From Desulforhopalus sp. (lineage in GTDB: Bacteria > Desulfobacterota > Desulfobulbia > Desulfobulbales > Desulfocapsaceae): a stretch of 30,495 bases of DNA. Below are positions 1 through 7,550 of this stretch, one piece after another (the first letter of the stretch is position 1; each line of letters opens with the position of its first letter). Position numbers and translations under genes: made by a program. The notes beneath the pieces were generated by a model. The model ran no database searches. It saw only the letters and a list, made by a program, of their open reading frames with translations, and was not told the DNA's origin. The stretch covers positions 1-30,495 of the forward strand of contig JALNVI010000032.1 in the NCBI GenBank assembly GCA_023231425.1, given 5' to 3'.

Positions 1-587
1 CCTTTCTGGTTTGTCATTATGGCGAGGGCGGTAATAACATTCTCCAGATTGTTCAACGGTTCTCCCATACCCATAAAAACGACATTGGTCACCCGATTCG
101 ATCCAATGAGTGTCTCCGGTGGCTGCTCCGCAAGATAATCGCGGGCGGCAACCACCTGATTTACAATCTCTGCTGCTGTCAGGTTGCGAATAAAGCCCAT
201 GGTGCCGGTGAGGCAGAAGGTACAGCCCATGGCGCAGCCGAGTTGTGAGGAGATGCAGAGCGTGTTGCGATCGGGTTCGGGGATTAAAACCGATTCGATC
301 ATCTGCCCGTCGGAGAGGTGAAAACCAAATTTCACGCAGCCGTCCGAGGCCTTCTCCAGCAGCGGGTTGCTAAACCGGGAAATATACGCCTTTTCAGCAA
401 GAATGGCGCGAAACTCTTTGGCGAGATCTGTCATCTCAGAAAATTCCGTAATGCCAGGGCGATAGAGCCATGCCATTATCTGGCGGCCACGGAAAGCAGG
501 CTGATGGAGACCTTCCGCAAAAGCGACAAGTTGCTCCTCGGTAAGGTTGCGCAGGTCTGTCTTTGCGTTTTCTGATTGATTTGTCAT
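1..587 (-). CDS. rlmN: 23S rRNA (adenine2503-C2)-methyltransferase RlmN, N-terminal 195 residues (3' end outside window)
   Basis: This is a radical-SAM methyltransferase that methylates A2503 of 23S rRNA, and A37 of some tRNAs in other bacteria. The reading frame is open from the ATG at 587 to the window edge, so only the N-terminal half is present. Visible are the N-terminal accessory domain (about residues 10-80), the radical-SAM cysteine cluster CAMGCTFC (C118, C122, C125) and the SAM-binding GMGEPLNN motif near residues 173-180. The start ATG overlaps the serC stop codon (ATGA), which argues for translational coupling and fixes the start. It is the last visible gene of the trmL-serC-rlmN operon. 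The C-terminal catalytic cysteine lies outside the window. Identification is secure; the length cannot be judged. Confidence 0.95.
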   Translation of the reverse strand, partial: MTNQSENAKTDLRNLTEEQLVAFAEGLHQPAFRGRQIMAWLYRPGITEFSEMTDLAKEFRAILAEKAYISRFSNPLLEKASDGCVKFGFHLSDGQMIESVLIPEPDRNTLCISSQLGCAMGCTFCLTGTMGFIRNLTAAEIVNQVVAARDYLAEQPPETLIGSNRVTNVVFMGMGEPLNNLENVITALAIMTNQK

Positions 588-1669
588 GCGGGATTCTTCT
601 TTGCAAAATCGTTCATAAATTCAGCAAGTCGTTCCACGCCTTCCTTTGGAAAGGCATTGTAGATGGAGGCCCGGCAACCGCCAGCATCCCGGTGACCCTT
701 CAGTCCGCTCATTCCGGCTGCCAGTGCCTCGGCAACAAATTTACTTTCAAGTTCAGGAGTCGCCAGGTTGAAGGAGACATTCATCAGGCTGCGCGACTCT
801 ATTTCCGCGTAGCCGCGGTAATAGTCTCCTGAGTCAAGCACTTCATAGAGCAAAGCTGCCTTCTCTTTATTCCGGTGATGGGCAGCCTCAAGCCCGCCGC
901 TTTTCTTCAGCAGCTTCAAGACTTCACCGGCAACAAAAATATTGACCACCGGCGGCGTATTGAACATTGACCCCTTGTCTGCATGGGTTTTATAGCGCAG
1001 CATGGTCGGAACCGATGCCGGTGTCCGCTCAAGAAGATCCTCGCGGATAATGACAATGGTGACGCCCGCCGGGCCGAGGTTTTTCTGAGCTCCGGCAAAA
1101 ATAAGTCCATAGCGGTTTACATCCACGGGGCGAGAGAGAAAATCCGAACTCATGTCACAGACCAGCATGGTTTCAGTCTGCGGGGTGTAGTTGTATTCGC
1201 TGCCGTAGATGGTGTTGTTTGAGGTGTAGTAGAGGTATTCCGAGCCTTCAGCCACCGTAAACTCATCCGGGCGGGGTATGCGATGAAATCCTTCGGCACT
1301 GCTGTCAAAGCCGACAGCAACTTCCCCGAAAAGCCTTGCCTCGGCAAGAGCTTTTTTCGACCAGACACCTGTATTGAGGTATGTTGCTTTTTTCCCTTTG
1401 CCGAGCAAATTCATTGGCACCATGAAAAACTGGCTGGAACCACCACCCTGAAGAAAGAGGACTTTATAGTTATCCGCAATTCCAAGCAGTGTCCGCAGAT
1501 TTGCTTCCACCTCCAGAAGATAGGCTGAGAACTCCTTTGAGCGGTGACTGATCTCCATAATGCCAATACCGGTTCCGGCAAAATCAAACAGCGCGTCGCG
1601 GGTCTCTTCCAGAGCTCCGACGGGCAGGGTGGAGGGCCCCGCACTGAAATTAAAGATTCGTTCTTTCAT
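584..1669 (-). CDS. serC: Phosphoserine aminotransferase SerC
   Basis: This PLP-dependent cytoplasmic aminotransferase converts 3-phosphohydroxypyruvate and glutamate to phosphoserine, the second step of serine synthesis; it can also act in the pyridoxal-phosphate pathway. The protein has 361 residues, normal for SerC. It opens with the typical NFSAGPSTLP stretch, has a GGGSSQF phosphate-binding turn near residues 75-81, and the PLP lysine is K196 in GAQKNLGPAG. The ATG at 1669 is preceded by a GGAG ribosome-binding site six bases upstream. It follows trmL by about 46 bases and overlaps rlmN by four, so the three genes are probably one transcript. Neither serA nor serB is in the window. Identification is secure. 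Confidence 0.97.
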   Translation of the reverse strand: MKERIFNFSAGPSTLPVGALEETRDALFDFAGTGIGIMEISHRSKEFSAYLLEVEANLRTLLGIADNYKVLFLQGGGSSQFFMVPMNLLGKGKKATYLNTGVWSKKALAEARLFGEVAVGFDSSAEGFHRIPRPDEFTVAEGSEYLYYTSNNTIYGSEYNYTPQTETMLVCDMSSDFLSRPVDVNRYGLIFAGAQKNLGPAGVTIVIIREDLLERTPASVPTMLRYKTHADKGSMFNTPPVVNIFVAGEVLKLLKKSGGLEAAHHRNKEKAALLYEVLDSGDYYRGYAEIESRSLMNVSFNLATPELESKFVAEALAAGMSGLKGHRDAGGCRASIYNAFPKEGVERLAEFMNDFAKKNPA

Positions 1670-1715
1670 GAATTATCTCCGGTGAAAAAGGTTGGACTGA
1701 AGGTTCAATTGTATT

Positions 1716-2192
1716 TTACTGCCTGTCAAAGCCACGTTGCCGAAGAGCTTCATAGAGAACAATTCCGGCGGATACGGCAAGATTCAGGCTGCGGATGTGG
1801 GGATTACTCATTGGCAGAGTACAGCATTGTTCACTGTGGCTTTGAAGAGTCTCCTGGGGAAGTCCCTTTGTCTCCTTGCCGAAGACGAGATATGCTCCGG
1901 CAGGATAGTCTACCTCACTGTAAATCCGTGCAGTTTTCGTGGTGAAAAAATAGAGGAGCTTTTCTTCCGTGGCGGCAAGAAACTGCGCAAAACTCTCCCA
2001 GTAGACAATGTCGACAAACTTCCAGTAATCAAGTCCGGCGCGCCTGAGATGTTTATCATCGGTAGAAAAACCAAGAGGGCGCACAAGGTGCAGAACCGTA
2101 TCTGTCGCTCCGCAGAGGCGGGCAATAGTGCCGGTGTTGGGAGGAATCTCTGGTTCAACAAGCACTATATTAAAAGGTTTGACTTTTTGCAT
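1716..2192 (-). CDS. trmL: tRNA (cytidine/uridine-34 2'-O)-methyltransferase TrmL
   Basis: This SPOUT-class (SpoU/TrmH) enzyme uses SAM to 2'-O-methylate the wobble nucleotide 34 of tRNA-Leu species. At 158 residues it has the minimal TrmL length, with no added RNA-binding domain. All three SPOUT motifs are visible: NTGTIARLCGAT (about residues 19-30), VFGKETKGLP (about 102-112) and IRSLNLAVSAGIVLYEAL near the C-terminus, which form the knotted SAM site. The start at 2192 has an AGGA-type ribosome-binding site just upstream. It is the first gene of the minus-strand operon with serC and rlmN, diverging from the comEA-like/miaA/recJ group. In known E. coli biology, TrmL activity on tRNA-Leu depends on i6A37 made by MiaA, which is encoded in the opposite operon. 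Identification is secure. Confidence 0.93.
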   Translation of the reverse strand: MQKVKPFNIVLVEPEIPPNTGTIARLCGATDTVLHLVRPLGFSTDDKHLRRAGLDYWKFVDIVYWESFAQFLAATEEKLLYFFTTKTARIYSEVDYPAGAYLVFGKETKGLPQETLQSHSEQCCTLPMSNPHIRSLNLAVSAGIVLYEALRQRGFDRQ

Positions 2193-2252
2193 CTATCCTG
2201 CATAATGGTAATGGTTTCCAGGGTCGTCCTGTATTGTTGTTTTTCAACTGCA

Positions 2253-2383
2253 GGGGACATTGAATAAACGCCCATACCCTTTGCCGCAGTCAAAATTTAG
2301 CCTCAGAAATCAACTTGATACCTGCGGTAAATTCCTTTCTGTGCCTTGGATATGAACGAAATACAAGCTGTTTCAAAGTCCCC
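2253..2383 (+). repeat. Dispersed intergenic element, copy A (131 bp, inverted ends)
   Basis: The element starts GGGGACATTGAA and ends TTCAAAGTCCCC, an inverted 12-bp pair with one mismatch. Its right half (2325-2375) matches the right halves at 19145-19222, 21320-21377 and 22310-22368, including the core GAAATACAAGCTGTTTCA. The middle section present in the 163-166 bp copies is shorter or diverged here. It fills most of the gap between the divergent trmL and comEA-like genes. It encodes no convincing protein. Confidence 0.75.
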
Positions 2384-2428
2384 TGATGTGAATCTTTCCC
2401 GCTCCCGGGAACCCTGCTGTTTTCCGCC

Positions 2429-2860
2429 ATGGAATGTACCCCGTCCCCTCAAGGAATACAAGAAAAGCCCGAACGCGAAACGGGCCCAATTCCCGATGAA
2501 AGAGTGTTTTGGGAAAAAGTAAACCACTGGCTGGTGCTGATGCTGCTCTGTTTTGCTCTCCTTTTGACTGGCTGGTTTCGGCTCTCTGGCGATTCTGATA
2601 TCCCGCAAAAAAATACTTTTGATGCCTCCCTTACGAAGAACAGGGCGATCGATATGATCCTCTTTGGCAAAATTCCCATAAACTCCGCCACGGAAGAGGA
2701 GCTGTGTCTGGTGAAGGGGGTTGGGAAGAAAAGGGCACGGGAGATCCTCGACTGGCGAAGGAAACACGGCAGAATAGACGGGCCGCAGTTTCTCTCTGAG
2801 ATTAAGGGGATCGGTCCTGTCGGTGCGAAAAATATTGCTGAAAAATTCCGCTTTGACTGA
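2429..2860 (+). CDS. ComEA-like helix-hairpin-helix protein, membrane-anchored
   Basis: The protein has 143 residues: an acidic/polar N-terminus of about 30 residues, one hydrophobic membrane segment (about 33-51), a linker, and a C-terminal tandem helix-hairpin-helix module (about 84-142) with INSATEEEL, GVGKKRAREIL and IKGIGPVGAKNIAEKF. This is the architecture of ComEA and its relatives, which bind DNA on the outer face of the inner membrane during DNA uptake. No comEC or other competence gene is in the window, so a role in transformation is only inferred from the family; many such proteins in Deltaproteobacteria have no assigned function. It lies six bases upstream of the miaA ATG and is probably co-transcribed with miaA and recJ. 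The start codon is the first ATG, without a strong ribosome-binding site, so the N-terminus is less certain. Confidence 0.85.
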   Translation: MECTPSPQGIQEKPERETGPIPDERVFWEKVNHWLVLMLLCFALLLTGWFRLSGDSDIPQKNTFDASLTKNRAIDMILFGKIPINSATEEELCLVKGVGKKRAREILDWRRKHGRIDGPQFLSEIKGIGPVGAKNIAEKFRFD

Positions 2861-2866
2861 GGTGTG

Positions 2867-3814
2867 ATGAAAGAGATTGTAGAAAGACCTGTATTGGTGA
2901 TCGTTGGGCCGACTGCTATTGGGAAAACGGCACTCTCGTTTGAAGTAGCATCGCGTTTTGACTGCGAAATCATCAACCTTGATTCCATGCAGGTCTACCG
3001 AGGCATGGATATTGGAACAGCCAAGGCAACCGATGAAGAAAGGGCGAAGGTTCCCCATCATCTTATTGATGTCTGTGATCCTGATGAGCAGTATGATGCG
3101 GCCCGCTTTGCCACTGATGGCCTGCGTCTTGTCCGGGAAATTCACGCGCGGGGCAGGCTTCCCTTTATTACCGGCGGTTCCGGGTTATATCTCAAGGCAC
3201 TCACAGAGGGGCTTTTTAACGATGCTCCAGTTGACCTTGAACTGCGCGAAGTCCTGCGCAGGAGGCTGGAAGAGGAAGGGCGTGAAAAACTGCACGAAGA
3301 GTTGCAGCAGTATGATCCGGAGACGGCACAGCGGGTACATGTCAAGGATACCCAGCGGTTGCTGCGCGGGCTGGAGATATATCTGGCCAGTGGAATCCCC
3401 TGGTCAGAGTACCTTCGCCGCCAGCAGGAGCGACGTCGTAAAGAAGGGAATGACTTCCGTCGCCTGCTGCAGATCGGCCTTACCTGCGATCGGGGAAAAT
3501 TGTATAAAAGAATCAATCAACGCTGCAGGATGATGCTTCAGGAAGGGCTTGAGCAGGAAGTCTGCAGTTTGAGGGAGAAGGGCTGGGGACCAGAACTCAA
3601 ATCCATGCAGAGCATTGGCTACCGGCAGATGAATGAATTTCTTGATGGGAAATATGATTACACAGAAATGGAGAGACTGCTTGCGCGCGACACTCGGCGT
3701 TATGCCAAGCGGCAATACACCTGGTTTCATCAGGTTGATGGCCTGCAATGGTTTGATGTCGCTACAGACAGGCAGCAAATTCTCAATACGATTGCACTCT
3801 GGCTGGAGAACTGA
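2867..3814 (+). CDS. miaA: tRNA dimethylallyltransferase MiaA
   Basis: MiaA transfers a dimethylallyl group to N6 of A37 in tRNAs reading UNN codons, giving i6A37, the substrate of MiaB encoded about 4 kb downstream. The protein has 315 residues, with the P-loop GPTAIGKT (about 14-21), the DSMQVYRGMDIGTAK motif and TGGSGLYLKAL, all diagnostic. I chose the ATG at 2867 rather than the GTG at 2864, because the TGAGG ribosome-binding site, which overlaps the stop codon of the upstream gene, sits only one base from the GTG. recJ follows after three bases. The C-terminal half is rich in Arg/Lys, as expected for tRNA binding. Identification is secure. Confidence 0.97.
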   Translation: MKEIVERPVLVIVGPTAIGKTALSFEVASRFDCEIINLDSMQVYRGMDIGTAKATDEERAKVPHHLIDVCDPDEQYDAARFATDGLRLVREIHARGRLPFITGGSGLYLKALTEGLFNDAPVDLELREVLRRRLEEEGREKLHEELQQYDPETAQRVHVKDTQRLLRGLEIYLASGIPWSEYLRRQQERRRKEGNDFRRLLQIGLTCDRGKLYKRINQRCRMMLQEGLEQEVCSLREKGWGPELKSMQSIGYRQMNEFLDGKYDYTEMERLLARDTRRYAKRQYTWFHQVDGLQWFDVATDRQQILNTIALWLEN

Positions 3815-3817
3815 CAA

Positions 3818-5485
3818 ATGGTAAAAAAGGAAATACCCGAATTTATCCTTCAGCTGCTGGCTCAGCGTGGAGTAGAAGACGATGTTGATATTGAGAAATT
3901 TCTTTTCCCGAAACTCGCGGCGCTGCCAAAGCCGGACTCCATGCTTAACCTGCGGGAAGCAGCACAGGTTGTCCGCTATTTCGTGGAAAACGAGCTGCAG
4001 ATTATTGTCTGGGGAGACTATGACGTAGATGGAACTACCGCCACTGCGTTACTGGTGAATTTCTTCCGAGATCTCGGCGTTGATATAAAATGGCACATTC
4101 CAAATCGCCTGACCGATGGCTATGGCTTGAATATCCGCTGGTTTGAGGAGAATATATCATCCTTCAGCTCGAAGCGATTTCTGTTGATTACGGTAGATAA
4201 CGGCATCTCAAGTTATGAAGTGGTCAGGCTCATTCAGAATCTCGGCGGGGTGGTTGTCGTGACAGACCATCATGCTCTTCCCGAAGGTGAAATTCCGGAT
4301 TGTATCGTGGTGAACCCGGAGCAGGAAAAATGTGGTTTTCACCGCGAAAAAATGGCTGGAGTGGGGTTGGCATTTTACCTCGCCGCTGCCATTCGTACTG
4401 AATTCCCACAGAGAAATGATATAAATATGAAGTCATTTCTGCCTTTTGTGGCCATTGGGACCGTTGCGGATATGGTCGAGTTGACTCCCACCAATCGCAT
4501 TCTTGTACGGGCTGGTTTTGAAGAGTTGCATAAACCACGGTTTATTGGCCTTACAGCACTCCTTGAGGAGGCGGAAATTTTCAGTGGAGAGGTGACCTCT
4601 GAGGATATTGGCTTCAGCATCGGGCCGAAGATCAATGCGGCAGGACGGCTCGGAAACAGTCAGCTGGTGGTTGAGATTTTGACCTCTGACAATCCCAAAA
4701 GTGCCAGAAAAAAGAGCGCCGAGCTGCAGGAACTGAATCAGAGAAGGAAAGCAATCTGTGTAGATGATTTCTCTCTCGCCGAGAGTATGGTATCTGCATA
4801 CGAGGTCGCAGAGCAAAAAATCTGTGTCGTTGCAGGAAAGTTTCATCCCGGGGTTGCAGGGATTGTAGCTTCGAAACTGATGGAATTATTTGGCGTACCG
4901 ACAATCGTTCTGGCCGAAACGACTAACGCCGCTGGAGGTGTAACTCTACGGGGTTCCGGTAGATCTGTGGAAGGCATCAATCTGCATGAAATGCTGCAGC
5001 AGTGCTCTGATGTAATTATAAAATTTGGTGGCCACGCCATGGCTGCGGGATTGAGCCTTGAACCACAAAATTTGGAAAAATTCACCCGTGCGTTAGGCAG
5101 GGCAATTCGCGAGGAAGGCGCCCGGGATGGACAGAAACCTGTACGGAAGAAGAGTTACGATGTCGCCTGCAGTCTTGATGATGCGATGAATCCTGCGTCA
5201 ATTCAATATCTTATGCTGATGGAACCCTTTGGGCAGGGAAATCCGGCACCGAAGTTCTATGATGAGAACTCTATTGTCATTCAGTCAAGAAATGTTGGTG
5301 TGGATCATCGGCATCTCAGTCTGATGTTTCGCGGCCGGTATTCGCAATACAAAGGAATCGGTTTCGGGCTTGGCGAACGACTAAACGATGTTCAGGAAAA
5401 GTCTCAGCGGAGTCTTGTTTATTCTCTGACACGCAATCGATACCGTGGAACGGAGAGCTGGCAGATTCGCGTTCATTCCATATAA
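3818..5485 (+). CDS. recJ: Single-stranded-DNA-specific 5'-3' exonuclease RecJ
   Basis: RecJ degrades 5'-ended single strands in recombinational repair (RecFOR pathway), mismatch repair and base-excision repair. The 555-residue protein is close to the usual core length. DHH-family motifs are visible: GDYDVDG (66-72, metal-binding Asp residues), ITVDNG (about 124-129), TDHH (149-152) and GTVADMVEL. The DHHA1 domain carries GGHAMAAG near residue 405, and an OB-like C-terminal domain follows. The gene begins three bases after the miaA stop, which suggests the last place in an operon with the ComEA-like gene and miaA. I see no clear intrinsic terminator after it. Identification is secure. Confidence 0.97.
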   Translation: MVKKEIPEFILQLLAQRGVEDDVDIEKFLFPKLAALPKPDSMLNLREAAQVVRYFVENELQIIVWGDYDVDGTTATALLVNFFRDLGVDIKWHIPNRLTDGYGLNIRWFEENISSFSSKRFLLITVDNGISSYEVVRLIQNLGGVVVVTDHHALPEGEIPDCIVVNPEQEKCGFHREKMAGVGLAFYLAAAIRTEFPQRNDINMKSFLPFVAIGTVADMVELTPTNRILVRAGFEELHKPRFIGLTALLEEAEIFSGEVTSEDIGFSIGPKINAAGRLGNSQLVVEILTSDNPKSARKKSAELQELNQRRKAICVDDFSLAESMVSAYEVAEQKICVVAGKFHPGVAGIVASKLMELFGVPTIVLAETTNAAGGVTLRGSGRSVEGINLHEMLQQCSDVIIKFGGHAMAAGLSLEPQNLEKFTRALGRAIREEGARDGQKPVRKKSYDVACSLDDAMNPASIQYLMLMEPFGQGNPAPKFYDENSIVIQSRNVGVDHRHLSLMFRGRYSQYKGIGFGLGERLNDVQEKSQRSLVYSLTRNRYRGTESWQIRVHSI

Positions 5486-5665
5486 GAATTGGCATAAATA
5501 TGGCTAAAGACGGTGAACGGGAGGCCTTTATTAGAGGAAATAAACATAATATATATTATGCGACATAGCTTTTGCCGTGGAAATCGTGCTGTTTTCCTGG
5601 CTGATGGCAGTCATTTTCTCTCTGACCTTTACTTTCTGAGCCTGCCTTTGCTTCTCCGATCTTGA

Positions 5666-5688
5666 GGGAACATCAAATAACCAGTTTT
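5666..5688 (+). repeat. Dispersed element, left-end fragment
   Basis: The 23-base stretch gggaacatcaaataaccag plus four T resembles the left ends of the copies at 21085, 21215 and 22203, which share the core AAATAACCAGT or GAATAACCAGT. No matching right end was found nearby, so this is a remnant or a chance match. Confidence 0.4.
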
Positions 5689-5731
5689 ACGAGGTGCCCT
5701 TGAGACTCTGCCGACTGAGAGTCCTTCAAAC

Positions 5732-5760
5732 TTTAATAATTATCTCGATAATGGTATAAA
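5732..5760 (+). promoter_or_regulatory. Possible sigma-70 promoter of the purB operon
   Basis: An extended -10 hexamer (TGG then TATAAA, ending at 5760) lies 17 bases after TTTAAT, a weak -35 (5732-5737). It is about 100 bases upstream of the purB start. Prediction by eye only. Confidence 0.35.
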
Positions 5761-5862
5761 GATCCACTTTTGTTATTCTCAGAGCGAGATCATTCCTTAA
5801 ACTTCCGCCAACTTTTATCTTGACTCTAACCCATTTCCTGAAATCGTTATATCGGAGCTGCC

Positions 5863-7314
5863 ATGACCCCCAATCGTGAAATTTACCAGGAACCGCTCGT
5901 CAGCCGTTACACCAGTCCAGAAATGCAATTTCTCTTTTCAGAACGTAATAAATTTACTACGTGGAGAAAATGCTGGCTGGCTCTCGCGGAGGCACAATAT
6001 GAACTGGGGCTGACCGATATCATCACTTCGGAGATGCTTGATCAAATGCGGGCCAACGTGGGCAATATCGATTTTGATATTGCCGCAGCCCAGGAGAAAA
6101 AAATTCGCCATGATGTTATGGCCCATGTGTATGAGTTTGGGCTGAAATGCCCTAAAGCTGCCGGTATTATCCATCTTGGAGCCACCTCGCAGTTTGTGGT
6201 CTGCAATACGGATTTAATTATCCAGAAAAAGGCCATGGAAATGGTGCGCAGTGCCCTGCTCAATGCCATTCAGAATCTCGCCGAATTCTGTGACAAATAT
6301 AAAGACCTGCCCACCCTCGGTTATACTCATTACCAGCCTGCCCAGCCGACCACCGTCGGCAAGCGAAACACGCTCTATCTGCAGGATCTTGTGATGGATC
6401 TTGACTACATTGACTTCTATTTAAGTCAGCAGAAAGCGCGCGGAGCAAAAGGCACCGTCGGTACTCAGGCAACCTTTCTTGAACTGTTCAAGGGCGACCA
6501 CAAAAAAGTACGTGAACTCGACCTGCTGGTTGCAAAAAAACTTGGTTTCTCCAAGGTCTTCAGTGTCACCGGCCAGACCTACACCCGCAAGCTCGACATG
6601 AAACTCGCGGAGACCCTTTCCGGGATAGCTGCAACCACGCATAAATTCGCCGTTGATCTTCGCCTTCTCTCCAACCTTAAGGTGCAGGAGGAACCCTTTG
6701 AGAAAAACCAGACCGGCTCCTCGGCCATGGCCTATAAGCGAAACCCCATGCGCAGTGAACGCCTCTGCGGGCTTGCCCGTAAGCTGATGAATTTACCGAG
6801 TGATTTTGCCGGCACATACAGTAATCAATGGTTTGAGCGCACTCTTGACGACTCCGCCATTCGTCGGATGGATATTCCACAGGCCTTTCTTCTTACAGAT
6901 GCAATCTTGAGAATATTCAATAACGTTTCCTCTGATATGGTTGTTTTCCCGAAACAGATTGAACGTTACCTGTTACAGGAACTCCCCTTCATGTCCACCG
7001 AGAAAATTCTCATGATGGCCGTTGAAAAAGGTGAAAGTCGCCAGAAGATGCACGAAGTTGTGAAAGAACACTCCCTTGCTGCAGGCCGTAACGTTAAGGA
7101 AAATGGTGCTGGCAACGATCTCATTGAGCGCATGGCTGCTGATCCGCGCATCCCCTTCACCCAGGAGGAGATGGATGCAATGATCTCCGACTATACTCAG
7201 TTTACCGGTCGGGCAGAGGCGCAGACCACAGAATACCTTGAAGAAGTGGTGCGCCCTCTTCTCTCCGCCAATAAAGACAGGATGACTACCGTTGACAGGG
7301 TTCTCAATGTCTGA
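5863..7314 (+). CDS. purB: Adenylosuccinate lyase PurB (eukaryote-type length)
   Basis: PurB eliminates fumarate from SAICAR in IMP synthesis and from adenylosuccinate in AMP synthesis. The 483-residue protein belongs to the fumarase/aspartase superfamily. Visible are the catalytic histidine region THYQPAQPTT (H156), the upstream GATSQFVVCNTD block, and the flexible signature loop GSSAMAYKRNPMRSE with the catalytic serine at S286 or S287. Its length and the signature-loop sequence resemble the roughly 484-residue animal-type enzyme more than the roughly 430-residue PurB of Bacillus or the 456-residue E. coli form. It begins an apparent operon with a DUF4911 gene (8-base overlap), miaB and a flavoprotein. 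Identification is secure. Confidence 0.96.
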   Translation: MTPNREIYQEPLVSRYTSPEMQFLFSERNKFTTWRKCWLALAEAQYELGLTDIITSEMLDQMRANVGNIDFDIAAAQEKKIRHDVMAHVYEFGLKCPKAAGIIHLGATSQFVVCNTDLIIQKKAMEMVRSALLNAIQNLAEFCDKYKDLPTLGYTHYQPAQPTTVGKRNTLYLQDLVMDLDYIDFYLSQQKARGAKGTVGTQATFLELFKGDHKKVRELDLLVAKKLGFSKVFSVTGQTYTRKLDMKLAETLSGIAATTHKFAVDLRLLSNLKVQEEPFEKNQTGSSAMAYKRNPMRSERLCGLARKLMNLPSDFAGTYSNQWFERTLDDSAIRRMDIPQAFLLTDAILRIFNNVSSDMVVFPKQIERYLLQELPFMSTEKILMMAVEKGESRQKMHEVVKEHSLAAGRNVKENGAGNDLIERMAADPRIPFTQEEMDAMISDYTQFTGRAEAQTTEYLEEVVRPLLSANKDRMTTVDRVLNV

Positions 7315-7531
7315 TTTTATCACTCCCGCTCTCGTTCCGGAGCTGTGCAATTCTTACTTTCGTATAGCTCCGGGACGTTTTCACTATCTGAAGTTCATCC
7401 TTGAAGGTTACGATAACCTTGCTGTTCTCTCGAGCACAGGTGTCCCGGGGACGGTACGTTTGAAATACGCCCGGGAATCTGCCGACGAACTTTTCCCCAT
7501 TCTTGCCAGCATTGCCGCTGACCTGCGTTAA
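7307..7531 (+). CDS. DUF4911-family small protein
   Basis: This 74-residue cytoplasmic protein has no signal or membrane segment. It carries the pattern of the DUF4911 family (FRIAPGRFHYLKFILEGYDN, then a V..GTVRLKY strand), which is known from sulfate-reducing and related Deltaproteobacteria and has no assigned function. I chose the ATG at 7307 over a TTG at 7292; it overlaps the purB end by eight bases. miaB starts 19 bases after the stop. The placement between purB and miaB suggests co-expression but does not reveal a role. A small fold sensing or binding an RNA or amino acid is conceivable, but nothing in the sequence proves it. Confidence 0.8.
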   Translation: MSDFITPALVPELCNSYFRIAPGRFHYLKFILEGYDNLAVLSSTGVPGTVRLKYARESADELFPILASIAADLR

Positions 7532-7550
7532 GCCCTCACAACTATATATT

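Larger units (their letters stand above)
5486..5862. other. Intergenic region recJ-purB (377 bp)
   Basis: No convincing gene is present. The region holds a 16-base perfect AT palindrome (5545-5560), a short fragment matching the left end of the dispersed element family (5666-5688) and a possible promoter for purB (5732-5760). Confidence 0.6.

Noticed and set aside
2303..3145. A 280-codon minus-strand frame
   Set aside because: It is antisense to the ComEA-like gene and miaA and starts inside miaA; its end reads through repeat copy A.
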